A stretch of 64,000 nt of DNA, taken from contig NZ_CP030840.1 in the NCBI RefSeq assembly GCF_003330725.1, forward strand, positions 5,756,116 to 5,820,115, given 5' to 3'. Below, one piece after another: positions 16,359 through 25,267 of this stretch; position 1 is the first letter of the stretch; each line of letters begins with the position of its first letter. The DNA comes from Acidisarcina polymorpha. GTDB taxonomy: Bacteria > Acidobacteriota > Terriglobia > Terriglobales > Acidobacteriaceae. The position numbers and the translations under genes are program-made. The notes below the pieces were generated by a model. It was given only the letters and a program-made list of their open reading frames with translations, was not told the origin of the DNA and ran no database searches.

Positions 16359-19019
16359 GTGGCAGTTAAAGTGAAGATCGGGAGTGTGGGTTCGGGCAAA
16401 CTGCAACGCAGCCTGCTGATGGCGTCGGCGGCAGTGGTTGCGCTGGGATTGCTGGTTGGCGGTTTGGTGTTTGGCTACTACTGGTTCAAGTACAAGCATA
16501 TTGTCGATGAACGGCTGACCCAGCCTCTGTTTGAGAACACCGCAAAGATCTATGCCGCGCCTCGAGAGGTCCGTCCGGGGCAGCGCCTGAGTGCGCATTC
16601 CGTGGCTCAGGAGCTTCGCAACGGGGGTTACAGCGAAGACGGGGCGGCTTCGCAATCCCCAATGGGTCACTTCAGCGAGTCCGCCGACTCCATCGAGATC
16701 CATCCCGGCCCCGAGTCGTATCACTCCGAAGACGGCGCCACCATCAGCTTTGAGAACGGCAAGGTATCGCAGATTACCGGCGATGGCAATGTCAACCTCA
16801 ATGCCTATGAGCTGGAACCGCTGCTGATCACCGGGCTTTCTGAGGACAAGAGCCGCACCAAGCGGCGGCTGGTCGACTACGATGAGCTTCCCCAAAATCT
16901 GGTTCATGCAGTCGTCTCTATCGAAGATCACCGTTTTTTCCAGCACGGCGGCGTGGACTACATCGGCGTACTCCGCGCGATACGAAATGACTTGACCCAC
17001 CGGCACAATTACACCGAAGGCGGCTCGACGCTGACCATGCAACTGGCGCGAGGGTTCTTTCTGACGCCCGAAAAACGCATCAAGCGCAAGCTGATCGAAA
17101 TCGTGATTACCTACCAGTTGGAGAGCCGGTTCAATAAGCAGAAGATCTTCCAGCTTTACGCAAACGAAATCCCGCTCGGCCAGCAGGGGAGTTTCGCGAT
17201 AAACGGATTTGGCGAGGCAGCTCGAGCTTATTTCAACAAAGATGTTCGTCAACTCGATCTCGCCGAGTGCGCTTTGCTGGCGGGGATGATCCAGAGTCCC
17301 AGCCGGCTGAATCCTTATCGTCACGCGGAGCGGGCGATGACGCGGCGCAATCTGGTTCTCGACACCATGGTCGAGACCGGCTCGATCACCAAGGCGCAGG
17401 CGGAAGCGGCCAAGGCGGAGCCGCTGAAGCTTGCTCCCACCAATGTGAACGCCGGGGAAGCGCCTTACTTCGTCGACCTGGTGCGCGAACAGCTCACCCA
17501 GAAGCTGGGAGAAAACAGCTTCAACCGCGAAGGTTTGAGGATCTATACGTCGCTTGATCCGGAGCTGCAACATGCGGCGACCCAGGCGGTGGAGGTCGGT
17601 TCGAAGCTGGTCGATGAACTGGTGCTGAAGCAGCATACCCGCAAGGAAAAAGATGGAACGATCACCACTACGGGGGAGATCTCGTATCCACAGATTTCGC
17701 TGGTGGCGCTGAATCCGCATACCGGCCAGGTGTTAGCGCTGGTCGGCGGCCGCAACTATGGGATCAGCCAATTGAACCATGCGGTCGCCAAGCGGCCAAC
17801 CGGTTCCATCTTCAAGCCGTTTGTGTACGCCAGCGCGTTCAATTCGGCGGTTGCGGGGACGAAGTTGGACAGCGACGGCACGGATGCCCTGTTCACCCCG
17901 GTGACCATGTTGAACGACGAGCAAACCACCTTCACCTACGCCGGGGACCAGGAATACAACCCAAAGAATTACAAGGACGAGTATCACGGAGAGGTCACGG
18001 CAACCTATGCTTTGGCGCATTCGCTGAACAACGCGACGATCTCGTTGGCACAGATGGTGGGTTTCGGGAATGTCGCCTCGCTGGCGCGGTCGGCGGGCAT
18101 TCGCTCGGCACAGGGGACGCCGTCGGTTGCGTTGGGGACTTATAGTGCGTCTCCGCTCGATATGGCTGGAGCCTACACGGTGTTCGCGAATGGCGGCATC
18201 AAAATCGATCCCTGGTTGCTCGCCTCGGTGCGCTCGGCCTCGGGCGATGTGCTGAACGACTACACTCCGACGTCAAAGCCGGTGCTTGATCCGCGCGTGG
18301 CCTACCTCACCACCAGCATGATGGAAGGCGTGATGAACTTTGGCTACGGCTACGCAGTGCGGCAGCGCGGCTTCTTGGCGCCGGCGGCAGGGAAGACCGG
18401 AACCTCGAATGACGCCTGGTTTGCCGGTTATACGAGCAATTTGATTTGCATTGTTTGGATTGGCAACGACGACTACAAGGACGTGAAGCTGCAAGGCGCG
18501 GTAGCCGCCGCCCCGATCTGGGCGGAGTTCATGAAAGCCGCGGTCAAGCTGCCCCAATATTCAGACACCCGTGAGTTTGTTCCGCCTACAGGGGTGACGG
18601 TCGTGCAGCTCGACAAGGAGACCAACCTGTTGGCCGACGCCAGCTGCCCGAGCAAGACCTACAACGCAGCCTTCCTGCAAGGCACCGAGCCGACCGACAC
18701 CTGCGACCATCTGAATGGAGACCAGCGCAGCATCTTCCAGAAGCTGTTCGGTCTGGGGGATAAGAGTACGATGCCGGCCTTACCGCCCGGCACTCATCCG
18801 ACCGTAGTTGGCCAGCCGGCATTGCCGGCACAGACCGCGCAAACCGGTCAGGTTCAGACTTCCGCATCAGCGCAGAGCCCCAATCCGGCGGTCGCCGAGG
18901 ATAGTCAACCCAAGAAAAAGAAGGGGTTTTTCAGCAGGCTGTTCGGCGGGGGGAAGAATGAAGACAAGAAGCCCGCTCCTCAGCCGACGCAACCTCAACC
19001 CAGCGCTCCACAACAGTAA
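16359..19019 (+). CDS. class A penicillin-binding protein (transglycosylase/transpeptidase)
   Basis: This bifunctional enzyme polymerises and cross-links peptidoglycan. The 886-residue protein starts with GTG. A membrane anchor lies at about residues 18-44 and a UB2H/regulatory-like segment at 60-150. The GT51 transglycosylase carries SIEDHRFFQHGGVDYIGV and EGGSTLTMQLARG. The transpeptidase motifs are RPTGSIFKPFVYA (SxxK), AHSLNNAT (SxN) and AAGKTGTSNDAWFAGYT (KTG). The layout resembles PBP1b/PBP1a. The last 60 residues form a lysine- then proline/glutamine-rich periplasmic tail (QPKKKKGFFSRLFGGG). It follows proS by 144 bases and seems independently transcribed. Confidence 0.94.
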   Translation: MAVKVKIGSVGSGKLQRSLLMASAAVVALGLLVGGLVFGYYWFKYKHIVDERLTQPLFENTAKIYAAPREVRPGQRLSAHSVAQELRNGGYSEDGAASQSPMGHFSESADSIEIHPGPESYHSEDGATISFENGKVSQITGDGNVNLNAYELEPLLITGLSEDKSRTKRRLVDYDELPQNLVHAVVSIEDHRFFQHGGVDYIGVLRAIRNDLTHRHNYTEGGSTLTMQLARGFFLTPEKRIKRKLIEIVITYQLESRFNKQKIFQLYANEIPLGQQGSFAINGFGEAARAYFNKDVRQLDLAECALLAGMIQSPSRLNPYRHAERAMTRRNLVLDTMVETGSITKAQAEAAKAEPLKLAPTNVNAGEAPYFVDLVREQLTQKLGENSFNREGLRIYTSLDPELQHAATQAVEVGSKLVDELVLKQHTRKEKDGTITTTGEISYPQISLVALNPHTGQVLALVGGRNYGISQLNHAVAKRPTGSIFKPFVYASAFNSAVAGTKLDSDGTDALFTPVTMLNDEQTTFTYAGDQEYNPKNYKDEYHGEVTATYALAHSLNNATISLAQMVGFGNVASLARSAGIRSAQGTPSVALGTYSASPLDMAGAYTVFANGGIKIDPWLLASVRSASGDVLNDYTPTSKPVLDPRVAYLTTSMMEGVMNFGYGYAVRQRGFLAPAAGKTGTSNDAWFAGYTSNLICIVWIGNDDYKDVKLQGAVAAAPIWAEFMKAAVKLPQYSDTREFVPPTGVTVVQLDKETNLLADASCPSKTYNAAFLQGTEPTDTCDHLNGDQRSIFQKLFGLGDKSTMPALPPGTHPTVVGQPALPAQTAQTGQVQTSASAQSPNPAVAEDSQPKKKKGFFSRLFGGGKNEDKKPAPQPTQPQPSAPQQ

Positions 19020-19079
19020 CGAAGCTCTGTCTGCCGCTGGCGCAGCCAGCTTCTGGCTTGAGCCCGATAGCGGACAAGT

Positions 19080-19991
19080 TCAAGAGCATCCGATCCTGGT
19101 GCGCCGCACCGGAGTCGACCAGCCCTCGACCTCGCCTCCTCCGCCATCATTCGCCGCAAGCGGCAAAGGCTGGCATTGCGGGCACCAGTAAGTGGAGCGT
19201 GCGCCAACGCCCTGTTTTCGCATGAGGATGATTGTTCCGCAGCGGCGGCATTGCTTGCCACGGCGGCCGTATACCCACAGGCGAGCTCCCGGATCGGCCG
19301 CTCCGGTGGTCCGCCTTCCCCCGGAATAGGTGACGATCCCAGGTCCCGCCGATTCGGAGACATTGGCTGCCAGGAGCCTCCGCGCCGTGCTCATCAAACA
19401 CTCCACCTGGGCGGAACTCAGCGCGGAAACTCTAGTGAAGGGGCTGACCCCGCAGCTAAAACAGATCTCCGATTTGAAGACATTCCCGATGCCTGCGAGT
19501 ACTTGCTGGTTCAGCAGCACATTGGCGACCTCTTCTTCACCGCGGAGAACCAGGCGCTTGATAGCCTCGTCTTCAGAGAAGCTGCCCTGAAGCAGATCGG
19601 GCCCGAGCTTCGGGATGCTGGTATTTCGCTCGAGCGTTCGTGCGGTATGGAAGCTGGCGACCGGGACGTCGAAGGCAACCGCCTCAAAATCGTTGGTCGC
19701 AATTACGGCGCGCATGTGGATCCGGGTGCGACGCCAGCGCTCTCCGCGGCGGTAGATGTGCCAGCTGCCGCTCATCAACATGTGAGTCACCAGGATCAAA
19801 TCGCCGGTGAAGTGAATCAGCAGCCACTTGCCGCGGGATTCCACCCGCTCGACTATCCGCCCTACAACTGGCGTTTGGTCATGAACACTCGCCAGCTGTG
19901 CGTAGGCGGTTTCAAAAGCGGTGACCTGTTTGCCCTGCAGCGCCAGATTAAGGGCGCGGGCAGAGCGGAAAATAGTATCTCCCTCAGGCAT
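19080..19991 (-). CDS. nei: Fpg/Nei-family DNA glycosylase (endonuclease VIII-like)
   Basis: The enzyme removes oxidised bases and nicks the abasic site. The 303-residue protein begins MPEGDTIFRSARAL, with catalytic Pro2 and Glu3; PEGDT is more typical of Nei than of Fpg (PELPE). The conserved lysine is in ESRGKWLLIHF. The helix-two-turn-helix (NQQVLAGIGNVFKSEICF) and the C-terminal zinc finger are present (CRRCGTIILMRKQGVGARST then WCPQCQ). About 30 residues after the finger are non-conserved. Assignment to Nei against MutM rests only on the N-terminal motif. Confidence 0.9.
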   Translation of the reverse strand: MPEGDTIFRSARALNLALQGKQVTAFETAYAQLASVHDQTPVVGRIVERVESRGKWLLIHFTGDLILVTHMLMSGSWHIYRRGERWRRTRIHMRAVIATNDFEAVAFDVPVASFHTARTLERNTSIPKLGPDLLQGSFSEDEAIKRLVLRGEEEVANVLLNQQVLAGIGNVFKSEICFSCGVSPFTRVSALSSAQVECLMSTARRLLAANVSESAGPGIVTYSGGRRTTGAADPGARLWVYGRRGKQCRRCGTIILMRKQGVGARSTYWCPQCQPLPLAANDGGGGEVEGWSTPVRRTRIGCS

Positions 19992-20039
19992 GAAAACATT
20001 CTAGTTGCTGAGTAGAAGCAATGAACCAGTCGAAGCCAA

Positions 20040-20064
20040 ATCAGCGCCCTGTGTGGGCGCTGAT
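20040..20064 (-). terminator. hairpin downstream of pstS
   Basis: ATCAGCGCCC and GGGCGCTGAT form a perfect 10-bp stem with a five-base loop, 33 bases beyond the pstS stop in the direction of pstS transcription. On the minus strand it is followed by TTTGG, so it could act as an intrinsic terminator, although the U-tract is short. Confidence 0.65.
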
Positions 20065-20097
20065 CAAAGGGTCGGGCGGCCTTGGCTGAAGAAGATG

Positions 20098-21180
20098 CTA
20101 CTGGATCGGCTGGCTGTTCGTGGTCATTTGATTGAGGGACTGATCGTTGTACTGCTTGACGGCGTCCGGCAGAGGCGCATAGGAGAGAGTCCCGGCAACC
20201 GTCTGGCCGTCGGTAATGACGTAGTGAATAAAGCTCTTCAGAGCGCTACGCTTGCCAGCGTCGGTTCCGTCCTTCGGAATGATGAGAAAAGTGAGAGTGG
20301 AGATGGGATAAGCGTCGGCTGCGGACGCCGGCGGGTTCACGATCGGGATGCGCGGGTCTTTCGTCAGTTGGTCGGCAAACGCAGCGATGGCGGCGGTGGT
20401 GCTTTCGGCGCTGGGAACGATGTACTTGTTTGCCTGATTGCCGATGGATGCGATGGGAAGCTTGTTCTGTGTGGCAAACGTGAGTTCGACGTAACCGATA
20501 GCGCCTGGGGTCTGGCGGACCTGGCCGGTGACGCCTTCGCTGCCTTTACCGCCGAGATCACCGGGCCACTGTACTTGAGTTCCCGCGCCGATCTTGGTCT
20601 TCCATTCCGGACTGACCGCTGCCAGGTAGGTGGTAAAAGCATTCGTCGTACCGCTGCTGTCGGCGCGATGGACGACGACGATCTTCGTATTGGGTAGCGT
20701 TACCCCGGGGTTGTCCTTGGCGATAGCGGGATCGTGCCAGGTCTTAACTTTCTTGAGGAAGATGTCGGTGAGGGTTGTGCCGGAGAGTTGGAGCGGCTGC
20801 TTGAGATCAGGCAGGTTGTAAGTCACGACCACCGGGCCGGCGCTCTCGGGGATTTGAATCACGGGCTTCATTCCGGCCAGTGCAGTATCGTCAAGCGGTG
20901 CGTCCGAGGCGCCAAAATCTACGGTACCGGCCTTGACCTGCTGGATGCCCCCGCCGCTGCCGATCGACTGATAATTGATCTGGGTATTGCTGTGGGTCTT
21001 TGAATAGTCTTGTATCCACCGCTGCATGACTGGATACACAAACGAGCTTCCCGCACCGTTCAGGCTGACGTTCTCTGAGCCGCTGCCCCCGCCGGAGTTG
21101 CAGGAGGAAAGGCAGAGCGCGAGCGCGGCGCCGGCCAGGGAGACCTTAACACTTGCAGATGCACGAGTTGCTAACTTCAT
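20098..21180 (-). CDS. pstS: phosphate-binding lipoprotein of the Pst transporter
   Basis: PstS captures inorganic phosphate in the periplasm for the PstABC importer. The 360-residue protein starts at 21180, where GAGGAGACAACCTTT precedes the ATG; a 9-residue upstream extension has no ribosome site. The signal peptide ends at a lipobox-like CLSSCNSGGG. Phosphate-site motifs are visible: LNGAGSSFVYPVMQRW, SIGSGGGIQQVKAGTVDFGASDAPL, VVHRADSSGTTNAFTTYL and TPGAIGYVELTFA. No pstCAB follows within the window, so the rest of the transporter must lie elsewhere or this is an accessory binding protein. Confidence 0.94.
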   Translation of the reverse strand: MKLATRASASVKVSLAGAALALCLSSCNSGGGSGSENVSLNGAGSSFVYPVMQRWIQDYSKTHSNTQINYQSIGSGGGIQQVKAGTVDFGASDAPLDDTALAGMKPVIQIPESAGPVVVTYNLPDLKQPLQLSGTTLTDIFLKKVKTWHDPAIAKDNPGVTLPNTKIVVVHRADSSGTTNAFTTYLAAVSPEWKTKIGAGTQVQWPGDLGGKGSEGVTGQVRQTPGAIGYVELTFATQNKLPIASIGNQANKYIVPSAESTTAAIAAFADQLTKDPRIPIVNPPASAADAYPISTLTFLIIPKDGTDAGKRSALKSFIHYVITDGQTVAGTLSYAPLPDAVKQYNDQSLNQMTTNSQPIQ

Positions 21181-21357
21181 AAAGGTTGTCTCCTCAGATA
21201 TATACAAATCATACGTGTCACCATGCTAGACAGAGATTGCCTGTAGAGACTTGAATTCACGATAAATTTACCGCGGGTTGAAAAGGGATGGATTCTCTTC
21301 CGGAAAGCAACGGATGTCGGGGGACCTGGTTCTTATGGTAGGAATGGAGGTAAAACG

Positions 21358-21918
21358 ATGGCACAGCTACAAGGCAAGAAGATCGCAATCGTCGCTACGG
21401 ATGGGGTAGAAGCCGTAGAGTTGACCGAACCCAAAAAGGCGCTCGAAGCGGCCGGAGCCAAGGTGGACGTGATCTCGTTGAAGGCGGGAGAGATCAAGGG
21501 CTTCAACTTTGACGATCCAGGACCAAAGATCAAAGTGGACAAAGAAATCGGACAGGTTAAACCGGAAGACTATGACAATCTGGTCCTCCCCGGTGGGGTG
21601 GCAAATCCCGATAAGCTGCGGACGCACCCAGAAGTGGTGAAGTTTGTGAAAAGCTTTTTTGATGCAGGGAAGACGGTCGCATCCATTTGTCACGGGCCGT
21701 GGACGTTGATCGAAGCAGATGTCGTAAAAGGCCGTACGCTGACCTCCTGGCCTTCGCTGAAGACTGATATCACGAATGCCGGCGGCAATTGGGTGGATAA
21801 AGAAGTTGTGAACGACAAAGGCTTGATTACCAGCCGCAAGCCGGACGACCTCCCGGCCTTTAATAAGACGATGATTGAAGAGTTCGCACATGCCAGCTCG
21901 TTAGCTGGTGCTCGGTAG
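21358..21918 (+). CDS. DJ-1/PfpI-family protein (YhbO-like)
   Basis: The 186-residue protein has the glutamine-amidotransferase-like fold. The nucleophile elbow is ASICHGPWTLIEAD, with the reactive Cys followed by His, and LPGGVANPDKLRTHP precedes it. This places it with PfpI/YhbO proteins, which have been described as stress-protective deglycases or proteases (the activity is debated). GGAGGTAAAACG precedes the ATG. The gene stands alone and ends 40 bases before a strong terminator. Confidence 0.9.
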   Translation: MAQLQGKKIAIVATDGVEAVELTEPKKALEAAGAKVDVISLKAGEIKGFNFDDPGPKIKVDKEIGQVKPEDYDNLVLPGGVANPDKLRTHPEVVKFVKSFFDAGKTVASICHGPWTLIEADVVKGRTLTSWPSLKTDITNAGGNWVDKEVVNDKGLITSRKPDDLPAFNKTMIEEFAHASSLAGAR

Positions 21919-21958
21919 GCACGGTTCTTGTTCGTCACGGTTCTTGATCAAGGTTGCT

Positions 21959-21989
21959 AAAATCCCTGGCCTTCGGGCCGGGGATTTTT
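21959..21989 (+). terminator. strong intrinsic terminator after the PfpI-family gene
   Basis: A 13-bp stem (AAAATCCCTGGCC pairing with GGCCGGGGATTTT, one G-T wobble) is closed by a TTCG tetraloop and ends in a run of five T. The AT-rich outer stem on the upstream side could also make it work in the reverse direction. Confidence 0.9.
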
Positions 21990-22067
21990 GCTTCTGAACC
22001 ATTTGTGTTCCAGCGACTCGATAGACTTTTAGAGCAGGAGTACGAATCATGTCCTGTGCCGGGGTTC

Positions 22068-22107
22068 ACTCGGTAGCTCTTTTCCTGATGGAAAAGACCT
22101 ACCGAGT
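22068..22107. repeat. 40-base near-perfect hairpin upstream of the GH125 gene
   Basis: Two 18-base arms (ACTCGGTAGCTCTTTTCC and GGAAAAGACCTACCGAGT) pair with a single mismatch around a TGAT loop. There is no T-run on either side. It lies between the terminator at 21959-21989 and the GH125 start at 22158, so it would sit in the 5' leader of that gene or form a separate palindromic element. Confidence 0.6.
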
Positions 22108-22157
22108 TCGGATCTTCGCATGATGACAGCTTATTTCTGCTTAAGCTGGAGCCGAGA

Positions 22158-23618
22158 ATGACATTTTCAGAAGTTCTTACCCGCCGGGAGCTCGTGCGAA
22201 ATCTTTCGCTGGCCGCCGGAGGGCTTTATCTTTCACCGCACACCTTGGGACTTGCCGCATCGTCCTCATTTCCATCCAAGCGTCCCCAGCCATCAGCGCG
22301 GAGGTTTCGCAGCCCTGCTGTCGATGCAGCGATCGACTCGGTTTCGAGTAAGATCTCCGATCCGGAGCTTGCGTGGCTCTTCTCAAACTGCCTGCCGAAT
22401 ACGCTCGACACCACCGTGACCTTCGGAGAGTTTGAAGGGAAGCCGGATACGGTCGTCGTCACCGGGGACATTCCCGCGATGTGGCTCCGGGACTCGTCCG
22501 CGCAAGTCTGGCCATACCTGCCCTTTGTGAAGGCTGATCAGAGTCTCGCGCGGTTGATAGAAGGAGTGATCCGGCGACAGACCCGCTGCATCCTGATTGA
22601 TCCTTACGCGAATGCGTTCATGAGTGATCTCAAGAGCGCCGAACCGCTGCCCTGGAGCAAGACCGACCATACCACAATGAAAACCGGGGTTGGGGAACGC
22701 AAGTGGGAGGTCGACTCCCTTTGTTATCCGGTTCGGCTGAGCTATCAATACTGGAAGGAAACTGGTGACATCGCACCATTTGACGCACAATGGGCGGCAG
22801 CGATGCATCTCATCGTCTCTACCTTCAAGGATCAGCAGCGCAAAGGGTCGCAAGGGCCGTATAGCTTCCAGCGTGTTTCTGCTACGCCTACAGAGACGCT
22901 GGGGAACGCCGGTTTCGGCGCTCCCACCAGGCCGGTTGGTCTGATCCACTCTGGATTTAGGCCGTCGGATGACGCCTGCGTCTATCCGATGAATATTCCC
23001 GGGAACTTCTTCGCGGTGAAGACGCTCTTTCGACTGGAAGAGATGTTGACTGAGATTACCCACGATGCAGCTTCAGCTCGCGAGGCGGCGTTGCTTCGCG
23101 AAGAGATCTCGTCTGCATTGAGGAATTATGCTCCTGGGAAACACCCCACTGCGGGCGAAATCTGGGCGTACGAAGTCGATGGTCTTGGGAATGCGATCTT
23201 CATGGATGACGCCAACGTCCCGAGTCTGCTTGGTCTGCCTTATCTCGAATGCTGCTCGAAGGCCGAACCGATGTACCTGGCGACCCGGAGGTTCGCTTGG
23301 AGCGACGACAATCCGTATTTCTATCGCGGATCGGTGGCCGAGGGTATCGGCGGTCCGCACATTGGTCAGGACATGGTCTGGCCGATGTCGATCATCATCC
23401 TCGCCCTTACTACGGACGACGAACACGAACAGCTACAATGCCTGCGTTGGCTCAAGAAGAGCAATGCCGGCACCGGCTTTATGCATGAAAGCTTCAACAA
23501 AGACGATCCGGGCAAGTTCACACGGGAGTGGTTTGCCTGGGCCAACACTTTGTTTGGTGAATTGATCCTGACGATTGCAAATAGAACGCCGCGTTTGCTG
23601 GCGTCGAGCAACATCTAG
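22158..23618 (+). CDS. glycoside hydrolase family 125 protein, exo-alpha-1,6-mannosidase type
   Basis: GH125 enzymes remove terminal alpha-1,6-linked mannose from glycans with inversion. The 486-residue protein shows the family signature DIPAMWLRDSSAQVWPY near residue 110. It also has TDHTTMKTGVGERKWEVDSL, GFRPSDDACVYPMNIPGN and GTGFMHESFNKDDPGKFTRE, the last regions carrying the acidic catalytic residues of the (alpha/alpha)6 barrel. The N-terminus contains TRRELVRNLSLAAGGLYL, a twin-arginine signal, so export in folded form is likely. The substrate would be mannan or an N-glycan-like oligosaccharide. The gene is not in a visible sugar cluster. Confidence 0.9.
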   Translation: MTFSEVLTRRELVRNLSLAAGGLYLSPHTLGLAASSSFPSKRPQPSARRFRSPAVDAAIDSVSSKISDPELAWLFSNCLPNTLDTTVTFGEFEGKPDTVVVTGDIPAMWLRDSSAQVWPYLPFVKADQSLARLIEGVIRRQTRCILIDPYANAFMSDLKSAEPLPWSKTDHTTMKTGVGERKWEVDSLCYPVRLSYQYWKETGDIAPFDAQWAAAMHLIVSTFKDQQRKGSQGPYSFQRVSATPTETLGNAGFGAPTRPVGLIHSGFRPSDDACVYPMNIPGNFFAVKTLFRLEEMLTEITHDAASAREAALLREEISSALRNYAPGKHPTAGEIWAYEVDGLGNAIFMDDANVPSLLGLPYLECCSKAEPMYLATRRFAWSDDNPYFYRGSVAEGIGGPHIGQDMVWPMSIIILALTTDDEHEQLQCLRWLKKSNAGTGFMHESFNKDDPGKFTREWFAWANTLFGELILTIANRTPRLLASSNI

Positions 23619-23636
23619 ACGGGCAATCACGTTTGA

Positions 23637-23660
23637 GGGGCCCACCTTGGGCTGGGCCCC
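23637..23660. terminator. bidirectional hairpin between GH125 and pepA
   Basis: GGGGCCCA and TGGGCCCC pair perfectly over 8 bp around an eight-base loop, centred in the 54-base gap between two convergent genes. GC-rich and symmetric, it can serve both transcripts; no long U-tract is visible on either side. Confidence 0.6.
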
Positions 23661-23672
23661 TGGAGCTCTGCT

Positions 23673-25187
23673 CTAGCTGGAGTAACTCCGCACCCACTCC
23701 ACCAACGTCCGCACCGGGGTTCCGCTCGGTCCCTTCGCCATCCACGGCTTTTGCTCTTCGAGCCAGGCAACACCAGCGATGTCAAGATGGATCCAGGGCG
23801 TTTCGCCGACGAACTCCTTCAAGAACATGGCTGCAGTAGTTGCTCCACCCCAACGGCTTCCACCGGTATTCATGATGTCCGCGATTTGAGACTTGATCTG
23901 GTCGCGATAATCATCCTCCTCGGGTAGCCGCCAGAAGCGATCGCCGGAGATCTTGGCGGCCTCGACGAAGTGGCTGTAGGCCTCCTCATTATTGGAGAAG
24001 ACACCGGCATTGATCATGCCGAGCGCGACCACACAGGCTCCCGTGAGCGTGGCCGCATCGATAAGGTGGGTGACCCCAAGCTGTTGCGCATAGTGGAGCC
24101 CGTCAGCCAAGACCATGCGACCTTCGGCGTCGGTATTCATGACTTCGATCGTCTTGCCGGACATGGCGGTGACCACATCGCCGGGCTTATAGGCGCTGCC
24201 TGAGGGCATATTCTCGGCCGAGCAACAGACGCTGATGACTTTCACCTTCGGCTTAAGAAGCGCAATGGCACGCATAGCGCCGATCATCGCCCCTGCGCCG
24301 CCCATGTCGTACTTCATCTTTTCCATGCCTTCGGAGGGCTTGATCGAAATGCCGCCGGTATCGAAGGTGATGCCTTTGCCAATCAAACCAAGCACCGGTT
24401 CGGATGGCGCGCCCTCCGGTTCATACGTGAGCACAATCAGCGCTGGCGGCTGAACGGAGCCTTGGGAGACCGCCCAGAATGCCCCCATCTTCAACTCGTG
24501 GAGTTTTTCCGTTGAATAGACTTCGCACTTCAATCCAACTTCTTTGGCCATTTCGGCGGCGCGCTCTCCGAGGACGGTGGGAGTGAGCACATTGCCGGGT
24601 TCGTTGACGAGGGAGCGAGTGAAGTTCTGGGACTCACCCAGAATGACACCCTCGGCGAAGGCGGTTTCAAGGGCGGCCTTGTCTGCTTTCTGAGGAGCGA
24701 TCACGCTTAGCGAATCGATACTCTGATCCTTCCTGTCGGAGCGATAAGTATCGGGGTCGAAATCGGCCAGCAGCGCCCCTTCAACGACCGAGCGGCCCCC
24801 CGGGCCAAGCGGCAGTAGTTCGGAATTCGGAATGACAATCGCCAATTCCCGGATGGCCCGCGGCTTGGAGAAGCGCACAGCAACGCCGGCGGCTTTACGG
24901 AGGTCGTTCACCGTCACCTTGCTGGACTTGCCCAGACCAACGACGAGCAGCCGCTTTGCTTGTAGACCCGAGGGAGAGTGGAGCAGCAGGGTCTCATTGG
25001 CCGAGCCTTTGAATTCGCCCGAGGTCAGCACATCCTGGGCGGCGGTGGTGAGCGCGGATTCGGTGGTGAGCAGGGCCAGTTCGGGTTTGGCGTCTTTGTC
25101 TTTGGAGGTGGAGTGATCGACAGCAAAGGCGACGAGCAGTTCGGTAGCGATAGCGGCGGCATCGCTAAAGTTCAGTTCGGTTTTCAT
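23673..25187 (-). CDS. pepA: leucyl aminopeptidase (M17)
   Basis: This cytosolic dizinc/dimanganese exopeptidase removes N-terminal residues. The 504-residue protein has the catalytic-domain motifs GLIGKGITFDTGGISIKP (metal and catalytic Lys/Asp), DMGGAGAMIGAM and the M17 signature NTDAEGRMVLADGLHYA, with LIDAATLTGACVVALG after it. The N-terminal macro-like domain (residues 1-165) is present. Length is normal for the family. Gene stands alone; no signal peptide. Confidence 0.96.
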   Translation of the reverse strand: MKTELNFSDAAAIATELLVAFAVDHSTSKDKDAKPELALLTTESALTTAAQDVLTSGEFKGSANETLLLHSPSGLQAKRLLVVGLGKSSKVTVNDLRKAAGVAVRFSKPRAIRELAIVIPNSELLPLGPGGRSVVEGALLADFDPDTYRSDRKDQSIDSLSVIAPQKADKAALETAFAEGVILGESQNFTRSLVNEPGNVLTPTVLGERAAEMAKEVGLKCEVYSTEKLHELKMGAFWAVSQGSVQPPALIVLTYEPEGAPSEPVLGLIGKGITFDTGGISIKPSEGMEKMKYDMGGAGAMIGAMRAIALLKPKVKVISVCCSAENMPSGSAYKPGDVVTAMSGKTIEVMNTDAEGRMVLADGLHYAQQLGVTHLIDAATLTGACVVALGMINAGVFSNNEEAYSHFVEAAKISGDRFWRLPEEDDYRDQIKSQIADIMNTGGSRWGGATTAAMFLKEFVGETPWIHLDIAGVAWLEEQKPWMAKGPSGTPVRTLVEWVRSYSS

Positions 25188-25267
25188 GGTCCTCTTTTAC
25201 GTGCTTTATTGACAAGTTTACTGACAAGCTCTATTAGAGCACTTCGCGATGGGTGTGAACTGAAGGC

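Noticed and set aside
15984..17720. Long antisense frame (578 codons) across proS and the penicillin-binding protein gene
   Set aside because: It is antisense to two clearly conserved genes, with no ribosome site or recognisable domain, and reflects GC-rich codon use.
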